Shown here one piece after another: positions 49,313 through 58,073 of a DNA stretch of 64,000 bases (its first letter is position 1; each line of letters starts with the position of its first letter). Below the pieces are notes generated by a model that searched no databases, was not told the DNA's origin, and was given only the letters and a program-made list of their open reading frames with translations. This DNA comes from Intestinimonas butyriciproducens (GTDB lineage: Bacteria; Bacillota; Clostridia; Oscillospirales; Butyricicoccaceae), in contig NZ_JACJKW010000012.1 in NCBI RefSeq assembly GCF_016901775.1, positions 1-64,000 on the forward strand, read 5' to 3'. Both the position numbers and the translations under genes were made by a program.

Positions 49313-50450
49313 AAAAGTGGGGAAAGTCTATGACTTTGACCCGGTGAACCTGAAAGTGGACAAGGACAGTTATGTGATCGTGGAAACCGCCCGCGGGGTG
49401 GAATACGGTCAGGTGGCCACTCCCAACCACGAGGTGGAGGACGATCAGATCGTAAGGCCCCTGCGCCGGGTGCTCAGGGCCGCCACCGATGAGGACAAAA
49501 AGACGGTGGAGGAAAACCAGCGTCTGGAAAAAGAGGCCTTTACCATCTGTGAAAAAAAGATCCGGGCCCACCAGCTGGAAATGAAGCTGGTGGAGGTGGA
49601 ATACACCTTTGACCGGGGAAAGATCCTCTTCTATTTCACCGCCGATGGCCGGGTGGATTTCCGGGAGCTGGTGAAAGACCTGGCATCGGTGTTCCGTACC
49701 CGCATCGAGCTGCGGCAGATCGGCGTGCGGGACGAAGCCAAGATGCTGGGAGGACTGGGGGTGTGCGGCTGCCCGTTGTGCTGCGCCACCTTCCTGGACG
49801 ATTTTGCGCCAGTGTCCATCAACATGGCCAAGGATCAGGGCTTGTCCCTCAATCCTTCCAAGATCTCCGGCAGCTGCGGCCGGCTGATGTGCTGCCTGAA
49901 ATATGAAAATGAGGCCTATCAGGACCTGCTGCGCACCACGCCGCCGGTGGATTCCCTGGTGGAGACCCCCAACGGTCAGGGTGTGGTCACCGAGATCAGC
50001 CTGCTGCGGGGATTCTGCAAGGTCCGTCTGGAAGACAGCAACGAGCCTCCCCGGCTTTACCGGAAAGATGAGCTGACCGTGCTGCGCCCCGGACGCATCC
50101 GGGCCCGCCGGTCAAAAAGCAAATCGGCCGACCATGGCGAGAGTTCCGCCAAGGCGCAGGAAGCGGCTCACAAGCCGGAGCCGGCGCCCCAGAAGGCGGA
50201 GACCCTTCTTGCTCCCAAGGGGGAGGAGGAACGGGGAGAAAACCGGGGGAAAAACCAGCGTCCTCCCTCCCGCCGTCCCCGGGAAAACCGGGAGAACAAG
50301 GAGAAGCGGGAAAACCGCAATCGTGAAAACCGGGAAGGCCGGGAAAACGGTGAAAATCGGGAAAACCGCAGCCGTCCGCCCCGCCGCTATCCTCCCCGCC
50401 GTCCGCGAAAGACCGGGGAAGGAAAGCCGGAAGGCAAAAGTGAAGAGTGA
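49284..50450 (+). CDS. ricT: RicT/PSP1-domain protein with a long charged C-terminal tail
   Basis: This 388-residue protein contains the PSP1 domain of RicT (YaaT), part of the RicAFT complex that controls RNase Y-dependent RNA maturation, sporulation and biofilm formation in Bacillus. The iron-sulphur Cys positions are conserved: 161, 163, 166 and 167 in GVCGCPLCCATF, and 198, 203 and 204 in GSCGRLMCCLKYE. Residues about 275-388 form an extra tail rich in Arg, Glu and Asn repeats that is absent from the roughly 275-residue Bacillus protein. GGGAGG precedes the ATG. A terminator follows. Confidence 0.9.
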   Translation: MTEVIGVRFKKVGKVYDFDPVNLKVDKDSYVIVETARGVEYGQVATPNHEVEDDQIVRPLRRVLRAATDEDKKTVEENQRLEKEAFTICEKKIRAHQLEMKLVEVEYTFDRGKILFYFTADGRVDFRELVKDLASVFRTRIELRQIGVRDEAKMLGGLGVCGCPLCCATFLDDFAPVSINMAKDQGLSLNPSKISGSCGRLMCCLKYENEAYQDLLRTTPPVDSLVETPNGQGVVTEISLLRGFCKVRLEDSNEPPRLYRKDELTVLRPGRIRARRSKSKSADHGESSAKAQEAAHKPEPAPQKAETLLAPKGEEERGENRGKNQRPPSRRPRENRENKEKRENRNRENREGRENGENRENRSRPPRRYPPRRPRKTGEGKPEGKSEE

Positions 50451-50457
50451 TCCCCAG

Positions 50458-50485
50458 CGCCCCGGTGAGATGCCGGGGCGTTTTT
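50458..50485 (+). terminator. Rho-independent terminator of the darA-holB-ricT operon
   Basis: An 8-bp stem (50458-50465 with 50473-50480, loop of seven bases) is followed by five T. Confidence 0.85.
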
Positions 50486-50558
50486 CCGTGGATCAGGCAT
50501 AGAAAGTGGGACAGGGGCATAGGCATAAAGCAGAATGAGGAATATGCGGAGGTGCTTT

Positions 50559-51038
50559 ATGCTGATTTTCACCACCAAGCTGAACAAAAAGAAGCTGCTC
50601 GCCCTGGTGATCGGGTTTTTCATCCTGGCAGGAGCGGTGATTTTGCTGTGGCCCCACAAGGAAGAGGGAACTCCTGTTTCCAGCATGGGAAGTCTGGAAG
50701 GGGCGGGGAACTATCTCCAGTCTCTGGGGTATGAGCTGGAAAAAGAGCCGGTGCGCCAGGAGGACATCACTTTGCCGGAAACATTTGATTCGGTCTATGA
50801 GGAATACAACAGCCTGCAAAAAGAGTGCGGCTTTGACCTTTCCCCCTACAAAGGGAAGAATCTCAAGCTGTATACCTATCGCCTGACAAACTACCCCGGG
50901 GAGCCGGAGGCCATGGCCGATGTGCTTGTGAAAGGGGAGAAAGTGGTGGGCGGGTCGGTATATTCCGCTGCTCTGGACGGTTTCATGCACGGGCTGCGCC
51001 CGGTGTCAGAAGGGGGAAACAGCTCTTCCAATCGGTGA
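50559..51038 (+). CDS. DUF4830-like membrane-anchored protein
   Basis: This 159-residue protein has one N-terminal membrane helix (about residues 10-28) after a basic start, then a mostly soluble extracytoplasmic part with YNSLQKECGFDLSPYKGK and the LKLYTYRLTNYP segment, which match a conserved clostridial family of unknown function (DUF4830). GGAGGTG lies before the ATG at 50559. It stands alone between the ricT terminator and the next promoter. Confidence 0.75.
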   Translation: MLIFTTKLNKKKLLALVIGFFILAGAVILLWPHKEEGTPVSSMGSLEGAGNYLQSLGYELEKEPVRQEDITLPETFDSVYEEYNSLQKECGFDLSPYKGKNLKLYTYRLTNYPGEPEAMADVLVKGEKVVGGSVYSAALDGFMHGLRPVSEGGNSSSNR

Positions 51039-51151
51039 AAATGGGAGCGGGCTTATGGCCTGCTTCCACTTTTTTGGCCGTATTTTCTCTTCCAAATGAC
51101 GGAAAGAAAACAGATGGAGAAAAGTTCTATAAAATATTTTGCAAATAATTG

Positions 51152-51180
51152 TTGAAATTCATAGAAAAATACATTAAAAT
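51152..51180 (+). promoter_or_regulatory. Sigma-A type promoter of the CdaR-type regulator gene
   Basis: TTGAAA (51152-51157), 17 bases and TAAAAT (51175-51180) lie 52 bases before the start at 51232. Confidence 0.65.
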
Positions 51181-51231
51181 AGACATAGTGCTTTCTCGCA
51201 ATTTATTGAAATTAGACAAAGGGTGGTTTTG

Positions 51232-52317
51232 ATGGCAGCACGCTTGTTTCAGAGCATCTTGCTGGAAGTGAAGGACAATGTGGATTTTATCCTCGGAGTG
51301 GTGGACAACACCGGTGTGATCACCGCCTGCACTGAACTGAAATTTATCGGCGAAAGCATCGAAGCCGCCGTAGAATTTTTCAAAATGGGCCTGGAAGAAG
51401 GCCAGGTGGGCGGCTATACTTTCCATATGATCGGCGGGTATGAAGCCGGGGCCGAAAATGCCGTTTTTGCCGGCAGCATCGGAGAGCGGGCCACTTTGGT
51501 GTGCGCCCTCACTGCGGTGGCCATCAAAAACAGCAAGACCCAGTACGATGAAAAGCATGACAAAGTGACCTTTATCAAAAAGATCATTCTGGACAACATC
51601 CTCCCCGGCGACATCTACATCAAGTCCCGGGAGATGCATTTCGTCAGCGACTGCAAGCGGGTGGCTTACAGCGTGCGCATGGAGGACCGGCAGGATGCCG
51701 CCGTCATGGAAGCACTGGTCAAGCTCTTCCCCGACCGGCAGAAGGATTTCGTCATCACCATCAGTGAAAGCGAAATCGCTTTGATCAAAGAGCTGAAAAA
51801 CGGCGATGCCCGGGAGGTATCCCGCATTGCCGAACAGATGGACAAGGCTCTGGACGAAGAGGTGGGCATTCCCCATGTGATCGGCATCGGCTCGGTGGTG
51901 GGCCAGCTGAAAGACATCGCCCGCTCTTTCAAGGAAGCCCAGATCGCTGTGGATGTGGGCCATGTGTTCAATGAGGACAAGACGGTGATGAACTTTGAAA
52001 ACCTGGGCATTGGCCGTCTGATCTACCAGCTCCCCACCACCTTGTGCGAAATGTTCTTGTCCGAAGTCTTTAAAAAAGGCTCCATCGACTCTCTGGATGA
52101 GGAAACACTGTTCACCATCCAGAAGTTCTTTGAAAACAATCTGAATGTCTCCGAAACCTCCCGGAAGCTGTTTGTCCACCGGAATACCCTGGTTTACCGG
52201 CTGGAAAAGATCAAGAAGCTCACCGGGCTGGATCTGCGGGAGTTTGACAATGCCATCGTGCTCAAAGTGGCTCTGATGGTCAAACAGTACCTCCGCTCCC
52301 GGGAGACCATGGCGTAA
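51232..52317 (+). CDS. CdaR/PucR-type transcriptional regulator
   Basis: This 361-residue regulator shows an N-terminal sugar-diacid-recognition-like domain (about residues 1-135, with the VVDNTGVITACT segment), a middle GGDEF-like helical region, and a C-terminal HTH_30 domain (NVSETSRKLFVHRNTLVYRLEKI, about residues 305-327). CdaR proteins in other bacteria control diacid-sugar or purine use, but no such genes are nearby. AAAGGGTGG precedes the ATG at 51232. The target is unknown; the neighbouring ftsEX operon is a candidate only by position. Confidence 0.83.
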   Translation: MAARLFQSILLEVKDNVDFILGVVDNTGVITACTELKFIGESIEAAVEFFKMGLEEGQVGGYTFHMIGGYEAGAENAVFAGSIGERATLVCALTAVAIKNSKTQYDEKHDKVTFIKKIILDNILPGDIYIKSREMHFVSDCKRVAYSVRMEDRQDAAVMEALVKLFPDRQKDFVITISESEIALIKELKNGDAREVSRIAEQMDKALDEEVGIPHVIGIGSVVGQLKDIARSFKEAQIAVDVGHVFNEDKTVMNFENLGIGRLIYQLPTTLCEMFLSEVFKKGSIDSLDEETLFTIQKFFENNLNVSETSRKLFVHRNTLVYRLEKIKKLTGLDLREFDNAIVLKVALMVKQYLRSRETMA

Positions 52318-52338
52318 AAAAATCACAGGGACCGCTTT

Positions 52339-52371
52339 GCCCTCCTTCCTCTCCAGTGAGGGAAGGAGGGC
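52339..52371 (+). other. Hairpin between the CdaR-type gene and ftsE
   Basis: An 11-bp stem (52339-52349 with 52361-52371) is not followed by a T-run. It may be a weak transcript end or a stabilising structure. The region up to 52437 holds no other signal. Confidence 0.5.
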
Positions 52372-52437
52372 GAGACGGCCCTTGTCCTTATGCTGCCCAA
52401 AATGGGGCAAAAGAAAGAAGGGAGCGGCGGCCGGACC

Positions 52438-53154
52438 ATGATTAAGTTAGTGGATGCTTACAAGACCTATGACAACGGCACCAAAGCCCTGAACGGTGTG
52501 AATCTGGAGATAGCAGACGGGGAATTTGCCTTTATTGTGGGTCCTTCGGGCTCGGGCAAATCCACCATGATGAAGCTGCTCATCGGGGAGATCCGTCCCA
52601 CCAGCGGCAAGGTGTATGTAAACGATTTTGACCTGACCACCATCAAGAACCGGCAGCTGCCTTATATGCGCCGGACGGTGGGCGTGGTTTTTCAGGATTT
52701 TCGTCTGATCGATAAAAAGACGGTGTTTGAAAATGTGGCTTTTGTGATGCGGGCGGTGGGCACTCCTCCCCGGATCATCAAAAAGCGGGTGCCCTATGTG
52801 CTGGATCTGGTGGGCGTGCTCCACAAGGCCCGGCGCCATCCCGATGAGCTGTCCGGCGGTGAACAGCAGAGAGTGGCCATCGCCCGGGCTTTGGTGAATA
52901 ACCCCAGTGTGATCATCGCCGACGAGCCTACGGGAAACCTGGACCCGGCCCGTTCCCTGGAGCTTATGACTCTCCTGGGCAAGATCAACGCTCTGGGTAC
53001 CACTGTGCTGGTGGTCACCCATGAGAAAGAACTGGTCAATCAGTTTGGCAAGCGGGTCATCAGCATTGACAGGGGCCAGGTAGTGGGTGACCACACCGGC
53101 GGTTATTACGACGATTTGGAGAAAAGCGGGTATCGAATTGATGAAGCGTTTTAA
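52438..53154 (+). CDS. ftsE: Cell division ABC transporter ATP-binding protein FtsE
   Basis: This 238-residue ATPase with FtsX forms a complex that activates peptidoglycan hydrolases during growth or division. Walker A GPSGSGKST is at residues 35-43, the signature LSGGEQQRVAIARAL is present, and Walker B is ADEPTGNLDP. The ATG at 52438 gives the family length. The next gene, ftsX, starts 13 bases before this stop codon, so translation is coupled. Confidence 0.93.
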   Translation: MIKLVDAYKTYDNGTKALNGVNLEIADGEFAFIVGPSGSGKSTMMKLLIGEIRPTSGKVYVNDFDLTTIKNRQLPYMRRTVGVVFQDFRLIDKKTVFENVAFVMRAVGTPPRIIKKRVPYVLDLVGVLHKARRHPDELSGGEQQRVAIARALVNNPSVIIADEPTGNLDPARSLELMTLLGKINALGTTVLVVTHEKELVNQFGKRVISIDRGQVVGDHTGGYYDDLEKSGYRIDEAF

Positions 53155-54028
53155 TCTGAAATACTATCTGAAGGAAGGCATCAGCAACTTCTTTTCCCAT
53201 CGGCTGATGTCGGTGGCGGCCATCACGGTCATTGCCGCCTGCCTGCTCATCACTTCCAGTTTCAGCCTGGTGGCCTATAATCTGGGCATCCAGGTGGCCG
53301 ATCTGGAAACCCAGAGCGAGATCATGCTGTGGGTGGATGAGACCTATACCCGTCCCCAGGCCCAGGCCCTGGAACAGGAAATCAAACAGGTGGACAATGT
53401 GGACACCGTGGAATTTATCCCCAAGGAAGAGTCTTTGGAAGATTATAAAGAGCAGATGGGGGATGACGCCTACATCCTGGAGGGGCTGGAAAACGACAAC
53501 CCTCTGCGGGATGGTTACCGGATCGTGATGAAGGATGTGTCCCTTCACCAGGAGACGGTGGACGCCCTGGAGCAGATCGACGGCATTGCCAGCACCACCA
53601 GCAAAAAGGAATTTTCCGATAAGCTGGTGAAGATGCGCAGTGTGGTCAACGCCATCAGTTATACTCTGATTGCCATGCTGGGAGCGGTGTCCATCTTTAT
53701 CATCTCCAATACCGTCAAGCTGGCCATGTTTGCTCGGCGGGAGGAGATCGCCATCATGCGCATGGTGGGCGCCACCAATCACTTTATCCGCTCTCCCTTT
53801 ATTGTGGAAGGCCTGGTGCTGGGAGAAATTGCAGCTCTTGTGGCCTTTGGCTTGGAATGGCTGATTTATGATTATATCGCAGAGGGCGTGGTGGGCAGCA
53901 CCGGCCTGATTCAAATGGTGGCCTTTCCCCAGTTTGCCCTGCCTTTGCTGCTGATGATGCTGGCGGCCGGCCTGGTGCTGGGATCGGGAGGCAGTGTGCT
54001 CACCATCCGCAAGTTCCTGAAAGTGTAA
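53141..54028 (+). CDS. ftsX: Cell division membrane protein FtsX
   Basis: This 295-residue protein has the FtsX layout: a cytoplasmic N-terminus with YYLKEGISNFFSHRLMS, a first membrane helix, a large extracellular loop (about residues 45-165), and three more helices including the NTVKLAMFARREEIAIMRMVGAT segment. It transmits FtsE ATPase cycles to a wall hydrolase outside the membrane. It is followed by a coiled-coil M23 hydrolase, the natural partner for such activation. Confidence 0.93.
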   Translation: MKRFNLKYYLKEGISNFFSHRLMSVAAITVIAACLLITSSFSLVAYNLGIQVADLETQSEIMLWVDETYTRPQAQALEQEIKQVDNVDTVEFIPKEESLEDYKEQMGDDAYILEGLENDNPLRDGYRIVMKDVSLHQETVDALEQIDGIASTTSKKEFSDKLVKMRSVVNAISYTLIAMLGAVSIFIISNTVKLAMFARREEIAIMRMVGATNHFIRSPFIVEGLVLGEIAALVAFGLEWLIYDYIAEGVVGSTGLIQMVAFPQFALPLLLMMLAAGLVLGSGGSVLTIRKFLKV

Positions 54029-54053
54029 CGGACCAGAAAGGAAGGATAGGAAG

Positions 54054-55313
54054 ATGAAACGAGCCAAGAAAAAGACGATCACCCGGGTGGCGGCCGGTGC
54101 CATTGCCGGACTGCTGGCCGGGCTGATGCTCTTCGGCCTTGTGGCCGATCTGTTTTTCCGTGTCAGCGCTTCGGCGGCTTCCCAGAGCGATGTGGACGCT
54201 TTGAAAGAGAAGCTGGAAGACCAGGCGGCAGAAAAGGAAAAATTGCAGAATGAACTGGACAGCATTGACACTGAAAAAGCTACCGTGAAGGAGCAGATCG
54301 AAGCGCTGGACGCCCAGATCAACAGCACGGAAGAGCAGATCGGGCTGCAGAATGACCTGATCGACAGCCTGGAAGAAATGATTGCCCAGAAGGAAGAAGA
54401 GCTGGCCGAGGCTCAGAAAAAAGAAGAAGAACAGTACGAAAAATTCAAGACCCGTGTGCGGGTGATGTATGAACAGGGAGAGACCAGCTATCTGGAAGTG
54501 CTGCTTTCTGCCGACGACCTTTCGGATTTCCTGTCCAAATATGAGATCGTCAGCCAGATTGCCGAGTACGATAAAAACCTGTTTGAAGAGCTGAAGGCTC
54601 TGAAAGAGGAGATTGCCCAGACCAAGAGTGAGCTGGAAGAGGACCGCCAGCAGGCAGAAAATGTGCGCAAAGAGCTGGAAGTGTCCAAGAGTGAGCTGGA
54701 TACCCAGCTTGCAAACCGTTCCCAGGCTATGAAGGAGCTGGAAAGCGCCGCAGAAGAAGTGAAGGCCTCCTTTGCAGAGATCGAAGCGGAAGAAGATGCC
54801 ATCAATGCCCAGATCGACAAGATCGTCAAGGAGATGGAAGAGGAAGCCGAGCGGAAGCGTCAGGAACAGGCGGCTCAGGGCGGCGGTTCCACTTCCACCG
54901 GCACCACCCAGGTGGGCGGCTATACCTATCCCCTGCCTTCGGGCTACCGGTATGTCACCAGCAAGTTCGGCTACCGGAACCATCCGGTGACCGGAGTCTA
55001 TAAGCTCCATACCGGTGTGGATATCTCGGCTCCCAACGGAACGGCCATCTATGCCGCCCAGTCGGGTACCGTCATCATTGCCGGTTACAGCAGCGCCTGG
55101 GGTAACTATGTGGTCATCAACCATGGCGGCGGGGTCACCACCCTCTATGCCCATATGAGCAAGATCCTCACCACCAAGGGCGCCACAGTCAGCGCCGGCA
55201 CACAGATCGGCAAGGTGGGTTCCACCGGCTATTCCACCGGCAACCATCTGCACTTTGAGGTGCGGCAGAATGGCAGCTATCAGGATGCCGGCCGGATTTT
55301 AGGTCTGTATTAA
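54054..55313 (+). CDS. Coiled-coil M23 (LytM) peptidoglycan hydrolase, EnvC/PcsB-like
   Basis: This 419-residue protein has an N-terminal membrane helix (about residues 12-34), a long coiled-coil region (about 45-270) like that of EnvC or PcsB, a Gly/Ser/Thr linker, and a C-terminal M23 zinc endopeptidase domain (about 290-415). Zinc ligands are His319 and Asp323 in LHTGVD and His400 in HLH, and His367 is in the usual YAH motif. FtsX-activated hydrolases have this arrangement. AAGGAAGG precedes the ATG at 54054. Which peptide bond it cuts is not shown. Confidence 0.92.
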   Translation: MKRAKKKTITRVAAGAIAGLLAGLMLFGLVADLFFRVSASAASQSDVDALKEKLEDQAAEKEKLQNELDSIDTEKATVKEQIEALDAQINSTEEQIGLQNDLIDSLEEMIAQKEEELAEAQKKEEEQYEKFKTRVRVMYEQGETSYLEVLLSADDLSDFLSKYEIVSQIAEYDKNLFEELKALKEEIAQTKSELEEDRQQAENVRKELEVSKSELDTQLANRSQAMKELESAAEEVKASFAEIEAEEDAINAQIDKIVKEMEEEAERKRQEQAAQGGGSTSTGTTQVGGYTYPLPSGYRYVTSKFGYRNHPVTGVYKLHTGVDISAPNGTAIYAAQSGTVIIAGYSSAWGNYVVINHGGGVTTLYAHMSKILTTKGATVSAGTQIGKVGSTGYSTGNHLHFEVRQNGSYQDAGRILGLY

Positions 55314-55344
55314 GCAGAAATCATCGCAAGGAGAAGCCCCATTC

Positions 55345-56547
55345 ATGAAGAAAAAATTTACCCTGGGTTCCACCCTGATGCTCCTGATGCTGGCGGTGGT
55401 GACCACCTTCAATATCACCTTTTATGTGGCTTCGGAGTATTACAATGTCCGTCTGGGCAACTTCGAAGAGATGGAAGGGGAATACCAGCAGCTGAAAGAG
55501 GTCTCCCAGCTGGTAGATAAATATTTTGTGGGAGAATACGATAAGCAGGATATGATGGATCAGGCCCTCAAGGGTTATATCCAGGGCACCGGGGATCAGT
55601 GGTCCTCCTATCTCACCGAAGAAGAATACAAAGCGGTGATGGAAAAGCGGGAAGGGGTGTATGCCGGCGTAGGCATCACCATTTCCACCGCCACGGAGGG
55701 AAGCTATTATGTGATCACTGCGGTCACCGAGGAATCCCCTGCCCAGAAAGCCGGTATCCAGCCTCTGGATCTGCTGGTGGCCGTGGATGGGGAAAGCGCT
55801 GCCGAACTGTCCTTTGACGACCTGAGCGACCGGGTCAAAGGGGAGCCGGGCAGCGAAGTCACCCTCACCATTCTGCGGGAAGGGGTGCAGCAGAAATACA
55901 CCCTTCAGCGGGAAGAAGTGCAGACCCCTGGGGTCAAAGCCCAGATGCTGGAGGGAAACATCGGCCTGCTGCGCATCGAGTCCTTCTCCAAGAATGTGGA
56001 TCAGGAGTTTTCCCAGAAGCTTCAGCAGCTGCTGGATGACGGAGCCCAGGCTCTGGTGTTTGATGTGCGTTTCAATCCCGGCGGATTTGTGGATGTGCTG
56101 GTGAATATGCTGGATGAGCTTCTGCCCAAGGGCACTGTCATCAGCATCACCGACAAGGCCGGAGAAAGCACCACCTATTCTTCGGATGAGGAATGCGTCA
56201 AGCTGCCCATGGCGGTGCTGTGCAACGAATATTCCATCAGTGCTGCGGAGTTTTTTGCCGCCAGTTTGCAGGAATACGGCGCGGCCACAGTGGTGGGTGA
56301 GCACACCCTGGGCAAGGGTTATGCCCAGACCATGATCCCCCTCACCGGAGGCGGAGCCCTCAACCTGTCCACCAGCCGGTATTACACCGCCAAAGGCGTC
56401 AGCCTGGCCGGTGTGGGCATTACACCGGATGTGGAGTCTTCCCTCAGCGAGGACAAGCTCAATAGGTTCTATACCCTTCAGCCGGAAGAGGACGATCAGC
56501 TGCAAAAAGCGCTGGAAGTGCTCCGGCAGCAGATGAGCGAAAACTAA
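55345..56547 (+). CDS. Carboxyl-terminal processing protease (S41)
   Basis: This 400-residue exported protease has an N-terminal membrane helix (residues 8-28), a PDZ domain (about 100-190) that recognises substrate C-termini, and an S41 catalytic core. Likely catalytic residues are Ser299 in EYSISAAE, Lys324 and Gln328 in GKGYAQ. The Ser-Lys spacing equals that of known Ctp proteases. AAGGAG precedes the ATG. It lies 31 bases after the M23 gene and may help control wall enzymes or release signals. It ends at a strong terminator. Confidence 0.92.
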   Translation: MKKKFTLGSTLMLLMLAVVTTFNITFYVASEYYNVRLGNFEEMEGEYQQLKEVSQLVDKYFVGEYDKQDMMDQALKGYIQGTGDQWSSYLTEEEYKAVMEKREGVYAGVGITISTATEGSYYVITAVTEESPAQKAGIQPLDLLVAVDGESAAELSFDDLSDRVKGEPGSEVTLTILREGVQQKYTLQREEVQTPGVKAQMLEGNIGLLRIESFSKNVDQEFSQKLQQLLDDGAQALVFDVRFNPGGFVDVLVNMLDELLPKGTVISITDKAGESTTYSSDEECVKLPMAVLCNEYSISAAEFFAASLQEYGAATVVGEHTLGKGYAQTMIPLTGGGALNLSTSRYYTAKGVSLAGVGITPDVESSLSEDKLNRFYTLQPEEDDQLQKALEVLRQQMSEN

Positions 56548-56559
56548 ATGAAGAAATGG

Positions 56560-56588
56560 AAACGGGCGGCCGGAAGGCCGCCCGTTTT
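56560..56588. terminator. Rho-independent terminator of the ftsEX cluster
   Basis: A 12-bp stem (56560-56571 with its complement ending at 56587, loop GGAA) is followed by TTTT. Confidence 0.87.
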
Positions 56589-56651
56589 GCTGCACCGGAC
56601 ATAGCCGCCCCTTTTGAAACATAGGTATAGTGAAAAAGGGGAGAATGATCG

Positions 56652-57452
56652 ATGATTGCATATTTTGAAACGGTAGACACAGGAAAAAAGCGAGGCCTTT
56701 TTTGGAAAAAGCACCTGGAGACCCAGTTGCTGCCAGTGGGAAGGGCTTCTTTTCTTACCGCTTGTCTGGCCGTGCCCCAGGGGATGGGAAAGAGAAAGGT
56801 GGAAAAACAGGTGGAGTGGGCCATGGGGCAGCTGAAAAAAAGGGGCGTCCACCGGCTGGCCATAGAAGAGCAGTGGCGGCGCAAAGCACTGGAAATGGGA
56901 ATGCTGACGGTGAAAGAAGGGACGGCCTGGCGGCAGGGAGCCGGGCAGGGGGCCTTGTGGGTCCTCCGCAGCCGGGGCATCCCGCTGGAACAGGCTTTTT
57001 GCCGTCTGGAGGCCCAGCGTTGTGATCGGGATGTGGTGCGCTGCGCCAGAATATTGGGTGGGAAGGTGCGGTATCTGTCGGTGAGCATCAAGGTGGGACA
57101 GCAAAAGCTGGAGGAAGCACTGTATGAACAGTTCGGTATTGCCCCCCAGCAGAGCGCCCCGCCGGAATACCCCTGTCTGCGCATCCGTTTTCCCCAGCCG
57201 GGAGAAAGGGCAGAGCGGGGAGAGGATCTGCTGATGCTGTCCGACGGCGGCTGGCCGGGAATGGAGTTTGCACCTCCCCAGTGGGCCATGGAGCAAAAAC
57301 CGCCCCGGATGGGGGATACTTTGTATGCCGCCATGCTGCTGGAAAGCGGTCTGTGCCGCCCGGAAGATCTGGGAGTGAAAGGAAAAGAAACAAAGGGAGA
57401 AGAAGGGGAAAAACAGGATGATTTCTCCCAGCCAGGGGAAAACCACGCTTGA
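56652..57452 (+). CDS. Hypothetical protein before greA
   Basis: This 266-residue protein has no signal peptide, no membrane helix and no motif that could be assigned. It is basic in its first two-thirds (KKHLETQLLPVGR, RKVEKQVEW) and ends in a Lys/Glu-rich tail of about 30 residues. Its start follows a short gap after the Ctp terminator. The consensus promoter for greA overlaps its stop codon. No family was recognised. Confidence 0.6.
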   Translation: MIAYFETVDTGKKRGLFWKKHLETQLLPVGRASFLTACLAVPQGMGKRKVEKQVEWAMGQLKKRGVHRLAIEEQWRRKALEMGMLTVKEGTAWRQGAGQGALWVLRSRGIPLEQAFCRLEAQRCDRDVVRCARILGGKVRYLSVSIKVGQQKLEEALYEQFGIAPQQSAPPEYPCLRIRFPQPGERAERGEDLLMLSDGGWPGMEFAPPQWAMEQKPPRMGDTLYAAMLLESGLCRPEDLGVKGKETKGEEGEKQDDFSQPGENHA

Positions 57453-57477
57453 CACATGGGAACGAGCACCATATAAT
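57449..57477 (+). promoter_or_regulatory. greA: Consensus sigma-A promoter of greA
   Basis: A perfect TTGACA (57449-57454), 17 bases and a perfect TATAAT (57472-57477). The -35 box contains the stop codon of the upstream hypothetical gene (57450-57452). GGGGAGG precedes the greA start. Confidence 0.85.
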
Positions 57478-57533
57478 GTGAAGTATTATCCTGAATATCT
57501 ATGCCCATTTTCAGGGGCAAAGGGGAGGAAACT

Positions 57534-58010
57534 ATGCAAAAACAGTTTATGCTGACCGAAGAAAGGCTCAGAGAGATCAAAAATGAGCTGGAATATTTGA
57601 AGACCGTCCGGGAGAAAGAAGTGGCCGAGCAGATCAAAGAAGCCCGTTCTTTCGGCGACCTTTCGGAGAACAGTGAATACGACGAAGCCAAAAACGAACA
57701 GGGCAAGCTGTATTCCCGCATTGCCGAGCTGGAGAATGTGATCGCCGGCGCTGTGATCATCAACGAGGATGCCATCACCACCCAGCATGTAAGCATGGGC
57801 ACCCGGGTCACCGTGGTGGAAGAAGGCTTTGAAGACGAGCCCGAAGAATATGCCATTGTGGGTTCTCAGGAGGCCAACCCTGTGCAGGGCCGCATTTCCG
57901 ATGAATCCCCTCTGGGCAAGGCTCTTTATGGTCACGGTGTAGGCGATACCGTGGTAGTGGAAGCGCCCGACGGCGCCATCACTTACCGGATCGTGGCCAT
58001 CGATCGGTAA
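57534..58010 (+). CDS. greA: Transcription elongation factor GreA
   Basis: This 158-residue factor rescues backtracked RNA polymerase by stimulating transcript cleavage. The N-terminal coiled coil (about 5-75) carries the conserved GDLSENSEYDEAKNEQ tip with acidic residues, and the C-terminal globular domain has ISDESPLGKALYGHGVGD. Length is the family norm. It is followed by a hairpin and then lysS, an order common in Firmicutes. Confidence 0.97.
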   Translation: MQKQFMLTEERLREIKNELEYLKTVREKEVAEQIKEARSFGDLSENSEYDEAKNEQGKLYSRIAELENVIAGAVIINEDAITTQHVSMGTRVTVVEEGFEDEPEEYAIVGSQEANPVQGRISDESPLGKALYGHGVGDTVVVEAPDGAITYRIVAIDR

Positions 58011-58023
58011 AAAGAAAGAAAAA

Positions 58024-58056
58024 ACGGCTGCAGCGGCAATGGCTGCGGCTGTCTTT
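58024..58056 (+). terminator. Terminator-like hairpin between greA and lysS
   Basis: An 11-bp stem with two G-U pairs encloses the loop GGCAATG and is followed by CTTTTG. It may reduce transcription into lysS rather than stop it fully. Confidence 0.55.
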
Positions 58057-58073
58057 TGATATGGAGGAAGATT

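Noticed and set aside
57478-57533. A T-box leader for lysS or greA
   Set aside because: The leader before greA is only about 55 bases and the greA-lysS gap about 63 bases, too short for a T-box. No T-box sequence was seen.
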